Part shown: piece by piece, positions 9,897 to 18,353 of the stretch
Numbering within the stretch: the stretch's first letter is position 1
Layout of the letters: every line of letters starts with the position of its first letter
From: an uncultured Porphyromonadaceae bacterium
GTDB lineage: Bacteria; Bacteroidota; Bacteroidia; Bacteroidales; Muribaculaceae
Assembly: GCA_947175645.1 (NCBI GenBank)
Contig: CAMWNP010000001.1
Location: forward strand, 148,801-212,800
Length of the DNA: 64,000 bases
Direction: 5' to 3'
The notes under the pieces: generated by a model
Databases searched by the model: none
Told to the model about the DNA's origin: nothing
Seen by the model: only the letters and a program-made list of their open reading frames with translations
Translations under genes and position numbers: made by a program

Positions 9897-10143
9897 GGAA
9901 AGGTTTAGACCTATCCACGACATTTTGGAAAAAAAGAAGCGTTATGCTCTCTTGTAAAATGAAAACGTAGGAAATTTTCAACTTGATACGAGAGAAAGCA
10001 TAGTGTTTCTCACGTGTATAGCGTGGGCTGCTATTGTTACATCTGTATCAAAGGTTTCCTACGACCCTCATTTTAGAAGTGGCATAGTTGGCTCAAGTTT
10101 TCTTATTAATAATTTTTCGGTGAAGAGCCTGCCGGAATTTTTT
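9897..10143 (+). ncRNA. structured RNA, possible leader or attenuator of the Crp/Fnr gene
   Basis: No coding frame is evident, but nested helices are. Outer stem: AAAATGA (9956-9962) with TCATTTT (10068-10074), and CGTAGGAAA (9966-9974) with TTTCCTACG (10055-10063). Next stem: TTGATAC (9983-9989) with GTATCAA (10045-10051). Inner hairpins: GAGAAA/TTTCTC (9992-9997 and 10006-10011) and CACG/CGTG (10011-10014 and 10022-10025). A terminator-like end follows: GGCA and GGCTC (10081-10094) pair with GAGCCTGCC (10125-10133), then six T at 10138-10143. The start is taken just after a TACCTTTG -7 element at 9884-9891; no good -33 box was seen. Strand follows from that element and from the T run. I cannot name an RNA family. 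It is either a cis leader of the regulator at 10155 or a free small RNA. Confidence 0.5.
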
Positions 10144-10154
10144 CAAACGAGACA

Positions 10155-10727
10155 GTGAGATCCTCCAACTTCAATACATATTACGATAACATTGATGCCA
10201 ATTTGTGGCGCAATCTATGCGTAGATAAAGGAGTATTGCTTAAATATGAAAAAGGAGATCTTTTTGCAGAAGAAGGTCGGAGTGCGAAATATTTGGGCTA
10301 CATTAAGTCTGGCTCTCTGAAATATGTTGTTTATGCATCCGATGGCACCGAGAGGGTTGTCGGCCTGGAATTTTCCGGTGGATTTGTCGCTGATTTTCCA
10401 TTCTCCCTCTACGGTAAAAAATCGCGTGTTTCAATAGTTGCGGTTACTCCATGCGAGATTTATTGCATCTCCGCTAAGGAAATCGGATCAAAAATGAAAT
10501 CTGATGCTGAATTATATAGAACTATTGCCGAAAGCAGTATGGCTCTTTTTGACACCACTTATAACCGGTATATCGACCTTTACATTAAATCTGCAAAAGA
10601 AAGATATTGTGAACTTGTTGAAAAACATGAAGACATTTTCTCGATTTTCTCCCTTAAGGACATTGCCTCTTACCTTAACATTACTCCTACTTATTTGAGT
10701 AGACTGAGAAAAAATAACAGCGAATAG
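10155..10727 (+). CDS. Crp/Fnr-family transcriptional regulator
   Basis: 190 residues with an N-terminal cyclic-nucleotide-binding-type beta barrel (about 25-125; KGDLFAEEGRSAKYLGYIKSG) and a C-terminal helix-turn-helix (KDIASYLNITPTYLSRLRK, about 167-186). This is the short Crp-like architecture common in Bacteroidales. There is no Cys cluster, so no Fnr-type iron-sulfur sensing is indicated. The start is GTG at 10155: the frame has a stop upstream and no ATG before the barrel. The start lies 11 bases after the T run of the structured RNA. The ligand and targets are unknown. The outer-membrane gene 86 bases downstream has its own promoter. Confidence 0.85.
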   Translation: MRSSNFNTYYDNIDANLWRNLCVDKGVLLKYEKGDLFAEEGRSAKYLGYIKSGSLKYVVYASDGTERVVGLEFSGGFVADFPFSLYGKKSRVSIVAVTPCEIYCISAKEIGSKMKSDAELYRTIAESSMALFDTTYNRYIDLYIKSAKERYCELVEKHEDIFSIFSLKDIASYLNITPTYLSRLRKNNSE

Positions 10728-10754
10728 TGTGTAAATCCTCGATTCTCAACTTTG

Positions 10755-10787
10755 TTTGAGAGTTAAGTATTTTTTTTCGTAACTTTG
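10755..10787 (+). promoter_or_regulatory. Bacteroidota-type promoter for the outer-membrane gene
   Basis: TTTG at 10755-10758, 21 bases, then TAACTTTG at 10780-10787. This is close to the full -33/-7 consensus, 26 bases before the ATG at 10814. Confidence 0.65.
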
Positions 10788-10813
10788 CATATAAAACTTA
10801 ATGAATCATAAAT

Positions 10814-12916
10814 ATGAAACGAAAAATTTTCATAATATGTACATTGCTTTGCTCTTTGAAAGTATTTGGTCAGAATGTTGAATCCGATTCAATCAAGACC
10901 AAGGATCTTGATGAAATTGTGGTTGAAGCACGCACTCAACGTGTGATAGAACGTGGGGTGGAATATATACCGGCAAAAAAGATTAAAAAAGCCGCCATTG
11001 ATGCTACGCAACTTTTAGAATTAATGAATATCCCGCAACTTGACATAACCCCGGGCAGTATGACCGTTAAGACTTATACAGGAAAGAATGTTGGCATGTT
11101 CATTGATTATATGGAGGCGACTGAGGAGGATTTAAAGGGATTACGTCCGGAAGATGTTCTTAGGGTTGAAGTATTACAATATCCTGAAGACCCTCGGTTC
11201 GGAGGACAGGCTAATGTTGTCAATTTCATTATGAGGAAATACGAATGGGGCGGATATACCAAATTGACTGCCATTGGTGCTACACTAAACTTTGACAAAG
11301 GTGAAGGCATACTGTATTCTAAATTTGTAAAAGGCAAGTGGACATTAGATGCCAACACAATAGGAAATATTGAATATTACAACACTTCACCGGCCTGTGA
11401 AACTGAAACTTTCCGGAATATTAATATTGGGAACAAACATTTTGATGAATTAGTCCGTACTACTAAATCCGGTGACGACTATATTCAGCAAAGTAATTCT
11501 CAATCGGTTTCATTTCGTGCTTCGTATAACACGAAATCAACAAGGGTTACTCATTCTGTCGCTTATAACCGTACAGGAAATCCGCATACAAGAAATTGGT
11601 CAGATCTCTTTTATTCCGATAATGTTTTTTCTGCATCTTCATCTCTGTCTAACGAATCAGGTCAGACAATATCACCCAGGTTAAGAGGCTACTATTACTT
11701 TGTTTTACCGAAAAATAATTTTTTGATTGCGTCATGGAGTTTCACGTATGCCAGTACACGAAGAAATTCTTCATATCTGCTTGGAGAGATGACTCCGATA
11801 TTAAACAATAACAAAGAAACGGTATACGAGCCCGTTGTTACAGTTCAGTATTCAAAGAAGTTTTCTCACAACAATACATTCAGAACATCTTTAATGAGTT
11901 ACAACACTGTCTATCACACTTATTATGAAGGGTCTTATGACGGATTGCAGAAACTTCTTTCATCTGAAAATATGATGTTCCTTGAATATTTGCAGAATTG
12001 GCAATCCGGCCTAAGCCTATATTCGCGCATTGGTGTATCTTATGTTATCGGCCGTTTGAACGGCGTTAATACCCTGGAGCAATGGAACCCTCGACTTGGT
12101 CTGCAATTGGAATATAAGATAAATGACAAGAACTCCGCTTCAATTGAAGGATGGTGGGGCAATAATCATCCTACTCCCGCCTCTTCAAATTCCGCTATTG
12201 TGCAGAGCAATGAACTTCTTTGGCTACAAGGCAACCCCGAACTTCGCAACACAACATTTACTACGGCTTCAGCCTCATATACCTTTATGCCGACGAATAA
12301 GTTGAACCTCTCGGCTACTGCGGAATACCATGGCTATTTGAACAAAACTGCATATGAATATTTTTCTTTAGAGGGTCATGACGGTCTTATTCGCAAAAAG
12401 ATAAACAGTGGAGACTTCTTTGATTTCTCGGGATATGTTTCTGCGTCTGTTAAACTATTCAGAAATTCTCTTTCACTACGTGCTACGGGAAAAATAGCAC
12501 ACCTGAAAAGTACCGGCATTGATGCTCAATCAATGAATATTGTAACGGCAAATGTTCAAGCCAATTACTATTTCAAGAATTTTTCATTCATTCTGTATTA
12601 TCAGACACCTAATAAAAACATCGCTCCTTTTAACAATGGTGTCAGAATTCGATACAAGAGTACCTATGGCCTTTTAGCAAATTATTCTGTTAGTGATTTC
12701 AAACTCGGCTTGCAGTTCCGGAACTGGTTCAACAAATATCAGTATTACTACTATTTTGATTCGGAACGATATTCATCTCACGGTTGGCAATGGAGCAGCG
12801 ACCTTGCCCGATCTGTTCAAATTACAGTTTCTTATACTTTACCTTATGGAAAGAAGGTGAAGCGAAATAACGAAATTCAAACTACAATAGAAAGCAATAG
12901 TGCAATCTTAAAATAG
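10814..12916 (+). CDS. outer-membrane beta-barrel protein, TonB-receptor-like
   Basis: 700 residues. A signal peptide (MKRKIFIICTLLCSLKVFGQ) is followed by a plug-like region of about 100 residues with LDEIVVEA, VGMFIDYMEA and LRVEVLQYPEDPRFGGQANVVNFIM. These match the plug of outer-membrane proteins in the TonB-receptor superfamily. Residues 140-700 are alternating aromatic beta strands ending near ITVSYTLPYGKK. No carboxypeptidase-like N-terminal domain and no SusD partner is present, so it is not a standard SusC pair. Substrate or partner unknown. It may be controlled by the Crp/Fnr protein encoded upstream, by proximity only. Confidence 0.8.
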   Translation: MKRKIFIICTLLCSLKVFGQNVESDSIKTKDLDEIVVEARTQRVIERGVEYIPAKKIKKAAIDATQLLELMNIPQLDITPGSMTVKTYTGKNVGMFIDYMEATEEDLKGLRPEDVLRVEVLQYPEDPRFGGQANVVNFIMRKYEWGGYTKLTAIGATLNFDKGEGILYSKFVKGKWTLDANTIGNIEYYNTSPACETETFRNINIGNKHFDELVRTTKSGDDYIQQSNSQSVSFRASYNTKSTRVTHSVAYNRTGNPHTRNWSDLFYSDNVFSASSSLSNESGQTISPRLRGYYYFVLPKNNFLIASWSFTYASTRRNSSYLLGEMTPILNNNKETVYEPVVTVQYSKKFSHNNTFRTSLMSYNTVYHTYYEGSYDGLQKLLSSENMMFLEYLQNWQSGLSLYSRIGVSYVIGRLNGVNTLEQWNPRLGLQLEYKINDKNSASIEGWWGNNHPTPASSNSAIVQSNELLWLQGNPELRNTTFTTASASYTFMPTNKLNLSATAEYHGYLNKTAYEYFSLEGHDGLIRKKINSGDFFDFSGYVSASVKLFRNSLSLRATGKIAHLKSTGIDAQSMNIVTANVQANYYFKNFSFILYYQTPNKNIAPFNNGVRIRYKSTYGLLANYSVSDFKLGLQFRNWFNKYQYYYYFDSERYSSHGWQWSSDLARSVQITVSYTLPYGKKVKRNNEIQTTIESNSAILK

Positions 12917-12939
12917 CAAACAGCAATTCATACTTTTTG

Positions 12940-12978
12940 AAGAGGGTATGTCGAAATGCAATTTTGACATACCCTCTT
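12940..12978. terminator. bidirectional terminator-like hairpin
   Basis: Perfect 13-base arms, AAGAGGGTATGTC and its complement, around a 13-base loop 23 bases after the outer-membrane gene. The flanking T and A runs are short. Confidence 0.75.
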
Positions 12979-12980
12979 AA

Positions 12981-13100
12981 GGTTTGTCAGAATAGGTCGG
13001 ATGCAAGGCGCTGAGGATTAGGCTGATGGGAGCATACCTAAGTATGTGACCGAAGCCGAATTCCGAAAGCAACGACGCAGATGGCTTATTATGACACACC
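12981..13100. repeat. 120-base imperfect palindrome (REP-like element)
   Basis: The ends are 16-base inverted repeats with three mismatches (GGTTTGTCAGAATAGG at left, the complement of GGTGTGTCATAATAAG at right). The two halves also match each other imperfectly inward to a small apical hairpin (CATACCTAAGTATG, 13032-13045), so the whole element can fold as one long hairpin. Its core in the minus direction, GTCACATA...TATGCTCC, resembles the core of the palindrome inside the repeat at 23444-23757. The rest of the gap to the next gene (13101-13309) shows no gene or signal that I recognise. Confidence 0.6.
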
Positions 13101-13309
13101 GCCTTTATTATGAAGTTGACTACGCCGGAGTCCTTTTGACCGGATAATTGTTCATCTTCCATTTTGTCAAATTCTGAACATGTTTGCATGACCTATCAGT
13201 AGCATCAAGTCCATACGGCCTATTTGCTACCTGAACTGGTTAATATCATTTTCCAGATTACCCGCCTTAATGAATTATAGTGACGGTGATAGGTTAGAAG
13301 AGAAGGGAA

Positions 13310-13753
13310 TTATTTAAGGCCGATAAATTCACCGTTTGTATTGAACATTAAATCCAGATTATTTACCAATTCAACCTCATAACCATAATGAGTCTTGGAA
13401 ATCTCATTGATTCCTGTCCCGGCGTAATTTGATACAATATATAGATCAATTTCTGATGGATAGAAACCATTAGGGATTGTTTGTCCTGGAGCACCGTCAA
13501 CATTCTTCCAATCCCCGGAAAGTGTGAAGTCTATTTCTGTACCACCGTTAAGAACTACCTCATATTCATCAGTATCTCTATGTGTTGACAAGATCTTTAC
13601 TCCGGGAAAAAACTGAGAAAGGAAGATTTTTGCCTGATTTGGAAGTTGTTCATAAGTGACATATTCTACTTCATCTTCGTTATCACAACTGATAATAGCC
13701 GATCCAAAAATGGGAATAAGCAGGACCAGAAGGAGGTTTGAAATTTTTTTCAT
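13310..13753 (-). CDS. PepSY-like (DUF2874-type) lipoprotein
   Basis: 147 residues. A lipoprotein signal (MKKISNLLLVLLIPIFGSAI) ends at the lipobox Cys of SAIISCDNE. The mature part has the PepSY-like pattern seen in Bacteroidales periplasmic proteins: LPNQAKIFLSQFFPG, a strand TDEYEVVLNGGTEIDF, DWKNVDG and YEVEL near the end. Such proteins bind or inhibit unknown partners at the envelope. The family name rests on pattern recognition. The gene is separated from dnaA by 170 bases and probably has its own transcript. Confidence 0.65.
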   Translation of the reverse strand: MKKISNLLLVLLIPIFGSAIISCDNEDEVEYVTYEQLPNQAKIFLSQFFPGVKILSTHRDTDEYEVVLNGGTEIDFTLSGDWKNVDGAPGQTIPNGFYPSEIDLYIVSNYAGTGINEISKTHYGYEVELVNNLDLMFNTNGEFIGLK

Positions 13754-13866
13754 AGTATAATAGATTTTTAGTGCGTTTGAATATTAAACCCAATTAGATA
13801 CAATTTTGTTTAGGAGAAACGACAAAATGTGTTGGTGTATGATCATCATGTAATACAACAATGAAA

Positions 13867-13885
13867 GGGTAATCAAACGTTACCC
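13867..13885. terminator. weak hairpin downstream of dnaA
   Basis: GGGTAA and TTACCC arms with a 7-base loop lie 39 bases past the dnaA stop on the minus strand. No long T run follows, so termination here is uncertain. Confidence 0.3.
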
Positions 13886-13923
13886 TCTCGTTGGATCATA
13901 CCTTATGAATGATGAATGGAGCC

Positions 13924-15309
13924 TTAAATTGTTGTAAATGACTTTTCTATGGAGGCGACATCTTCCTGAAGTTGCTTTTCAAATGGAAGGCGTTCCTCAA
14001 TATTCTTACATGCATACAAAACTGTAGCATGGGTACGTGACAGACGTGTTCCGATAGCGGTCAACGGCATCTTTGCATATTTTTTTGCCATATACATAAC
14101 CATCTGGCGTGCATCTGAAATCTCCCGCTTTCTTGATTTTGTAAATAATTGATCGGGATCAACATTGTAGTAACTGCTTACCCCCTGGGTCACCATCTCG
14201 AAATTAATCTGACGTTGTGACACTTTCACCGCATTTGACAAGACGCTCTTGGCAAGGTCAACGGTTATCTCCATGTTCAAAATGGTGGCATGGGCAACCA
14301 GTGAAACCATAACTCCTTCGAGTTCACGGATACTTTCGGTTACGTTTTCCGCTATAAATTCTATAACATCATCACTGATTTTCAATCCGTCACGCTGTGC
14401 CTTTAGAGCAAGCACTTCACGACGTAATTCAAGATCCGGACGATCAAGTTTAACGGTCATGCCCCATTTGAACCGTGTCATCATTCGTTCCGGCAAACCT
14501 TTCATCTGCGACTGGGGACAATCGCTTGAAAGAATAATCTGCTTGTTGTTAAGATGAAGATGATTGAAAATATGGAAGAACGCGTTCTGGGTTTTCTCCT
14601 TTCCGATAAGGTCCTGAATATCATCAATTATCAGGCAGTCGATACTCTGATAGAAATAAATGAAATCATTAATTTTCTTATTCAGAAGAGCGGCAGTGAA
14701 CTGACTCTCGAACAGGCGGGCCGTTACATATAGTACACGAAGACGGGGATTACGTTCCTTCAGACGTATTCCTATGGCGTGCATAAGGTGTGTTTTGCCT
14801 ACACCTGACGGACCTATGATAAACAATGGATTGAAGGTCTTGCAGTTGGGATCATCTCCTATTGTCTCGCCAATGGAACGGGCAACTTTGTTTGACATGC
14901 TCCCACAGTAGTTCTCAAAAGTGTATCGCGGATTGAGTTGAGAATCAATGTTAGGCTCAATATTTACTGAAAATGGATTTGCGGGGGGGAGTCCGGGCTT
15001 GATTGCCTGGGAAGGATTTTCGCTACGGACATCAACAACGGTTGACGGTTCTTTGTCAACCTGATAATAACGGTAGAACAATCCTTCAACATTGCCATAG
15101 ACCCTTTTCAGTGTGGCCACAAGCAAGTTGATGTAATGCTCCTCAATGTGCTCCATATAATAAGAGGTAGGCACATTCAAGGTCAATTTGCCCTGTTCGA
15201 AACTATATGAGGATATAGGTTCAAACCATGTGGCATATTGCTCGGGAGAGAGATTATCTTTTATGATTCGTAGACAGTCCTCCCACAATTGTATGTGGTT
15301 TTTTTCCAT
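13924..15309 (-). CDS. dnaA: chromosomal replication initiator DnaA
   Basis: 461 residues. Domain I at the N-terminus (LWEDCLRIIKDNLSPEQYATWF) is followed by a short linker and the AAA+ domain with Walker A GPSGVGKT at 166-173 and Walker B LIIDDIQ at about 226-232. Domain IV carries the DnaA-box-binding signature LSRTHATVLYACKNI. DnaA-ATP opens the replication origin. No cluster of TTATCCACA-type boxes is visible on either side, so the origin is probably not here. A 17-base palindrome lies about 100 bases upstream of the start. Confidence 0.98.
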   Translation of the reverse strand: MEKNHIQLWEDCLRIIKDNLSPEQYATWFEPISSYSFEQGKLTLNVPTSYYMEHIEEHYINLLVATLKRVYGNVEGLFYRYYQVDKEPSTVVDVRSENPSQAIKPGLPPANPFSVNIEPNIDSQLNPRYTFENYCGSMSNKVARSIGETIGDDPNCKTFNPLFIIGPSGVGKTHLMHAIGIRLKERNPRLRVLYVTARLFESQFTAALLNKKINDFIYFYQSIDCLIIDDIQDLIGKEKTQNAFFHIFNHLHLNNKQIILSSDCPQSQMKGLPERMMTRFKWGMTVKLDRPDLELRREVLALKAQRDGLKISDDVIEFIAENVTESIRELEGVMVSLVAHATILNMEITVDLAKSVLSNAVKVSQRQINFEMVTQGVSSYYNVDPDQLFTKSRKREISDARQMVMYMAKKYAKMPLTAIGTRLSRTHATVLYACKNIEERLPFEKQLQEDVASIEKSFTTI

Positions 15310-15410
15310 TTAGTAAATTTATTGCGATACTTTTTCCAATACAAAATTCCCAATAATTTTTTATTAAAACAAATACTTTTTTATTTGGAATTTTGTGTTT
15401 TCATGCAACT

Positions 15411-15427
15411 ATGCTGACATTCAGCAT
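15411..15427. promoter_or_regulatory. palindrome upstream of dnaA
   Basis: ATGCTGA, CAT, TCAGCAT is a perfect 7-base inverted repeat with a 3-base centre, 102 bases upstream of the dnaA start. It could be an operator. No TAnnTTTG promoter for dnaA was found between it and the gene, and the rest of 15310-15550 shows nothing clear. Confidence 0.3.
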
Positions 15428-15556
15428 GTTAGAATAGTAGATAATAAAAATTTGATGACCGCCCATTGGTGGTGAATCTCAATTCGCTGATTATCAGTGA
15501 ACTAAATTTGATCATTGAAGTGATGGTTTATTCGGAGTCAGTTCCCGATTTGTTAT

Positions 15557-15604
15557 AAAAAGGGGCTCAATCGCACTATTTAAAAGCATTTGCAATTAAG
15601 CCCC
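15557..15604 (-). terminator. terminator of the amidase-MCE operon
   Basis: Arms GGGGCTCAATCGC (15562-15574) and GCAATTAAGCCCC (15592-15604) pair with two mismatches. On the minus strand they are followed by five T, about 30 bases after the MCE gene stop. Confidence 0.65.
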
Positions 15605-15633
15605 GAAAAAGCATTATTTAGAATGTGTCTAAA

Positions 15634-16524
15634 TTATAGAAGTTTGATGTTGATATATCGTTTCGGGTTCTTCTTTATGTCAATGAACAAGGAATCAAGT
15701 GACCCTACGGTACTGTTAAGATTATTATAAAGTGCGGGATCGTTCATCAATAATCCCAGTGTTGAATTAGGATTGTTCAGGTCTTCGGTGAGTTTGCGTA
15801 GATTGTCGGTTGTAACTTTCAGATTGTTCATTGTTGAATCAAGAGGCATTTGGGCTACATCAGCCGAAACTATCGCAAGATCCGAAGTGATTTTATTCAG
15901 ATTTCCGGTTGTATTATCCACATTATTCATGATAGCGGGTAGGGTAGACACGGATCGGTTAAGTTGTGTCATTGTCATTTCCAGATTCGCGGTTATTCCG
16001 TCAAGACGCTGAACCGAACTTCTCAAAGCCGGATCCGCAACCAAAGTATTGATGGCAGTCAGCAGTGAGTCAACCTTTGGTATAATATTGGCAACAGTTG
16101 GCAATAGATTGTCGGAAACGTTTGCCATAAGCCCTTTGTCGGTCTTGCCTATGAGTTTGTCTCCTACATTGTGATAATCTCCTGATGTGGATAACTTCAG
16201 GTTGACCGTAGCCGTTCCAAGCATATCTGTCACTATGATTGCCTCTGAGCCGGCTGGAACTTTCAATGCCTTGTCCAGACTCAGTTCAACCTTTATATGT
16301 CCCGGATTATCATATTCATATTCTATGCTGTTGACTTGTCCGACCTTGTAGCCGTTAAGCGTTACAGGTGCTGACAATGCCAGTCCGTTTACATCCGTAT
16401 ATGACACTTCATAATAGTTGGCCGGTTTAAATACATTAATACCTTTAAGGTATTCTATTCCTACGAAAAGAAAGCATAATGCCAGAATTACGCAGATGCC
16501 GATTGTAATTTCTTTTTTCTTCAT
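15634..16524 (-). CDS. MCE/MlaD-family lipid-transport protein
   Basis: 296 residues. One N-terminal membrane helix (ITIGICVILALCFLFVGIEY) precedes an MCE domain at about 38-115 (YYEVSYTDVNGLALSAPVTLNGYKVG split over strands, then VTDMLGTATVNLKL). A long helical and coiled tail follows, with repeated small and hydrophobic residues. MCE proteins are the substrate-binding subunits of systems moving phospholipids between inner and outer membrane. No ABC permease or ATPase lies beside it, so partners must be elsewhere. It starts 2 bases after the amidase stop, so the two are one operon. Confidence 0.88.
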   Translation of the reverse strand: MKKKEITIGICVILALCFLFVGIEYLKGINVFKPANYYEVSYTDVNGLALSAPVTLNGYKVGQVNSIEYEYDNPGHIKVELSLDKALKVPAGSEAIIVTDMLGTATVNLKLSTSGDYHNVGDKLIGKTDKGLMANVSDNLLPTVANIIPKVDSLLTAINTLVADPALRSSVQRLDGITANLEMTMTQLNRSVSTLPAIMNNVDNTTGNLNKITSDLAIVSADVAQMPLDSTMNNLKVTTDNLRKLTEDLNNPNSTLGLLMNDPALYNNLNSTVGSLDSLFIDIKKNPKRYINIKLL

Positions 16525-16526
16525 GA

Positions 16527-17648
16527 TTATTTTATTCTTTTTCCGTTTTTCATTTTTATGATAAATGCCGATGGAAATTTCTGTTGAACTTCAGCAAGAA
16601 GTTTCTTTGCTGACTGAATTTCATTGAAATTACCGACTGTATATTTATATAACCCGTTATCCTTGTAAAAAGATGTGTTAGAGAGTCCTTTAAATTCTTT
16701 TCCCGCCGCAGATAATTCTTTTGAACTCGTGAGGAACTGAATTTTGTATATTTCAACGTCTGTATTTACAGCGGATTCCGCTTCTTTAGAAATTGAACTT
16801 TCATCTTTGGCGGATTTCTTATAGTCCAATGTCAGAGGATCTGAAGCCTTGACATCAAGCGGAAGGTTCGCCTTGCTGGATTTGTATTTTGCAAAGGCTC
16901 TGACTATCGCGTCTGCCAGTTCTTGTTTCCCATTCTCAGACGCGAGATACTTTTCTTGCTCCGGATTGCAGATGAAATCCAGTTCAATCAGTACCGACGG
17001 CATACTTGTGCTCCACAGAACCCAGAAGCCGGCCTGACGGACACCCTTGTCCACACGGTTGGCATACCTCACAAGTTGATCCTGAATCGCTCCAGCAAGC
17101 CTCACGCTTTGTTCAAGATGTTGATTCTGCGACAACTCAAAAATTATATAACTCTCGCTTGAGTCAGGATTGAAACCCTCGTATGAACTGGTGTAATCAT
17201 CTTCCATGGCCATAACCGCATTCTCACGCTTGGCAACCTCAAGGTTGTCAGCCGATTTATGCAATCCAAGCGTATAAACCGATGCACCCTGGATGATGCT
17301 CCGGTTGCGGTTCTTCTTATCAACCGAATTCACATGGATAGAAATAAAAAGATCACCACCCGCTTCATTGGCAATTGTAGCCCTATCTTTCAGTGAAACA
17401 AATGAGTCATCGTCACGAGTGTAAACTATCTCCACATCATCATATAAATCCTCGATCTTCTCACCAACAAGTTGGGCAACCCGCAGATTTATGCTCTTTT
17501 CATTAGTGATCTTTCCTATAGCACCATAATCCTTACCGCCATGACCCGGGTCCAGCACAAGCACAAAGTCACGGGCATAGGTCATACCGAATGCCGATGC
17601 CGCAACAAACAGGGCCATACTCCCTTTTTTTAAGTACTTGCCGAACAT
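16527..17648 (-). CDS. N-acetylmuramoyl-L-alanine amidase (Amidase_3) with SPOR-like end
   Basis: 373 residues. An N-terminal signal sequence (GSMALFVAASAFGMTYA) is followed by an Amidase_3 catalytic domain at about 26-255. Zinc ligands and catalytic residues are visible in LDPGHGG (His), FISIHVNS (His) and the late VLIELDFICN (Glu). The last 80 residues (IYKIQFLTSS, LYKYTVGNF, FIIKMKNGKRI) look like a SPOR peptidoglycan-binding module. The enzyme would cleave stem peptides from murein during cell separation. On the minus strand a TATTTTTG -7 element lies about 18-25 bases upstream, without a clear -33 box. The MCE gene follows directly. Confidence 0.92.
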   Translation of the reverse strand: MFGKYLKKGSMALFVAASAFGMTYARDFVLVLDPGHGGKDYGAIGKITNEKSINLRVAQLVGEKIEDLYDDVEIVYTRDDDSFVSLKDRATIANEAGGDLFISIHVNSVDKKNRNRSIIQGASVYTLGLHKSADNLEVAKRENAVMAMEDDYTSSYEGFNPDSSESYIIFELSQNQHLEQSVRLAGAIQDQLVRYANRVDKGVRQAGFWVLWSTSMPSVLIELDFICNPEQEKYLASENGKQELADAIVRAFAKYKSSKANLPLDVKASDPLTLDYKKSAKDESSISKEAESAVNTDVEIYKIQFLTSSKELSAAGKEFKGLSNTSFYKDNGLYKYTVGNFNEIQSAKKLLAEVQQKFPSAFIIKMKNGKRIK

Positions 17649-17783
17649 ATTCTTTAAAACTTATGCAAAAATAGTCATTTGCCACAACATTTCGGCCTTT
17701 TTTTACGAATTATTCTTCATTTTTCGCGTATTTGCCCAATTCCACCGTAAAAAATGACATAAGGATATGCCTCTCGCACAAAA

Positions 17784-17816
17784 AAGATGAGCCCATGAAT
17801 TTCATGAGCCCATCTT
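17784..17816 (-). terminator. terminator after the small lipoprotein gene
   Basis: Sixteen-base arms (AAGATGAGCCCATGAA and TTCATGAGCCCATCTT) pair with two mismatches. The minus-strand exit runs into TTTTTT. It lies 24 bases past the stop at 17840. Confidence 0.75.
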
Positions 17817-17839
17817 GAATGATAATTTAAGCGTTTGTT

Positions 17840-18313
17840 TTACTTCGTATCTGATGAGATTTTTGCGTAGTTGGTGATAGTGGGATTCTGCTGACCGTCA
17901 TCGGGCAAATCATCTTCTGATTCTACAATCTTGATTTTGAATTGCGCAGCCCCGAAACAAACGGGATAATCCTCTACGTAAATACCACAGTCCAATGAGA
18001 GAATATGGTTTCCTACAGGATCTCCGGTGGTCTCGAATGTGGCGGTATAAGGTGCTACTACCTGACTGCCGACTCTAATATAATCCCAGTAATAGGATAC
18101 TACACCTAAGGTTCCTTTCTTATCGGTATTGTTGATAAGTGACACAGATTCTATTGTGATGGGTTCACCTTGAACCACATAGATCACATCATCTTTAACG
18201 GTCACACCGCTGAACTGGATGTCGAGATCAACATTTGGCAAATCATCGTCATCATGACAGGCACTCAGCATAATCATAGGGAGTGCCACAAGTAAATAAA
18301 GTAGTTTTTTCAT
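17840..18313 (-). CDS. hypothetical lipoprotein with Ig-like features
   Basis: 157 residues. A lipoprotein signal (MKKLLYLLVALPMIMLSAC) gives Cys19 as the first mature residue, followed by an acidic spacer HDDDDLPNVDLD. The rest is beta-rich (VTVKDDVIYVVQGEPITIES, VSYYWDYIRVG, FETTGDPVGNHILSLDCGI), suggestive of an Ig/PKD-like fold, and ends in an acidic tail. The acidic residues after the Cys resemble the surface-export signal of Bacteroidota lipoproteins, so it may face outward. I recognise no named family. It sits alone between two hairpins. Confidence 0.6.
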   Translation of the reverse strand: MKKLLYLLVALPMIMLSACHDDDDLPNVDLDIQFSGVTVKDDVIYVVQGEPITIESVSLINNTDKKGTLGVVSYYWDYIRVGSQVVAPYTATFETTGDPVGNHILSLDCGIYVEDYPVCFGAAQFKIKIVESEDDLPDDGQQNPTITNYAKISSDTK

Positions 18314-18353
18314 ACGTTGTTAAATTAAGATTTAGTTTATGTGTTTAAGTAAA

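Noticed and set aside
9801-9970. Short plus-strand frame in the region of the structured RNA
   Set aside because: The AT-rich translation has no start with a ribosome site or family resemblance, and the conserved-looking helices explain the segment better.
12123-12305. Frames overlapping the outer-membrane gene
   Set aside because: Shadow of the barrel coding sequence without start signals.
15470-15552. Short plus-strand open stretch (NSLIISELNLIIEV-like) between dnaA and the MCE gene
   Set aside because: The frame has no start codon, no promoter and no relation to a family I know; probably chance or old debris.
15310-15633. Possible chromosomal origin next to dnaA
   Set aside because: No cluster of TTATCCACA-like boxes or classical AT-rich unwinding element with boxes was found on either side of dnaA.
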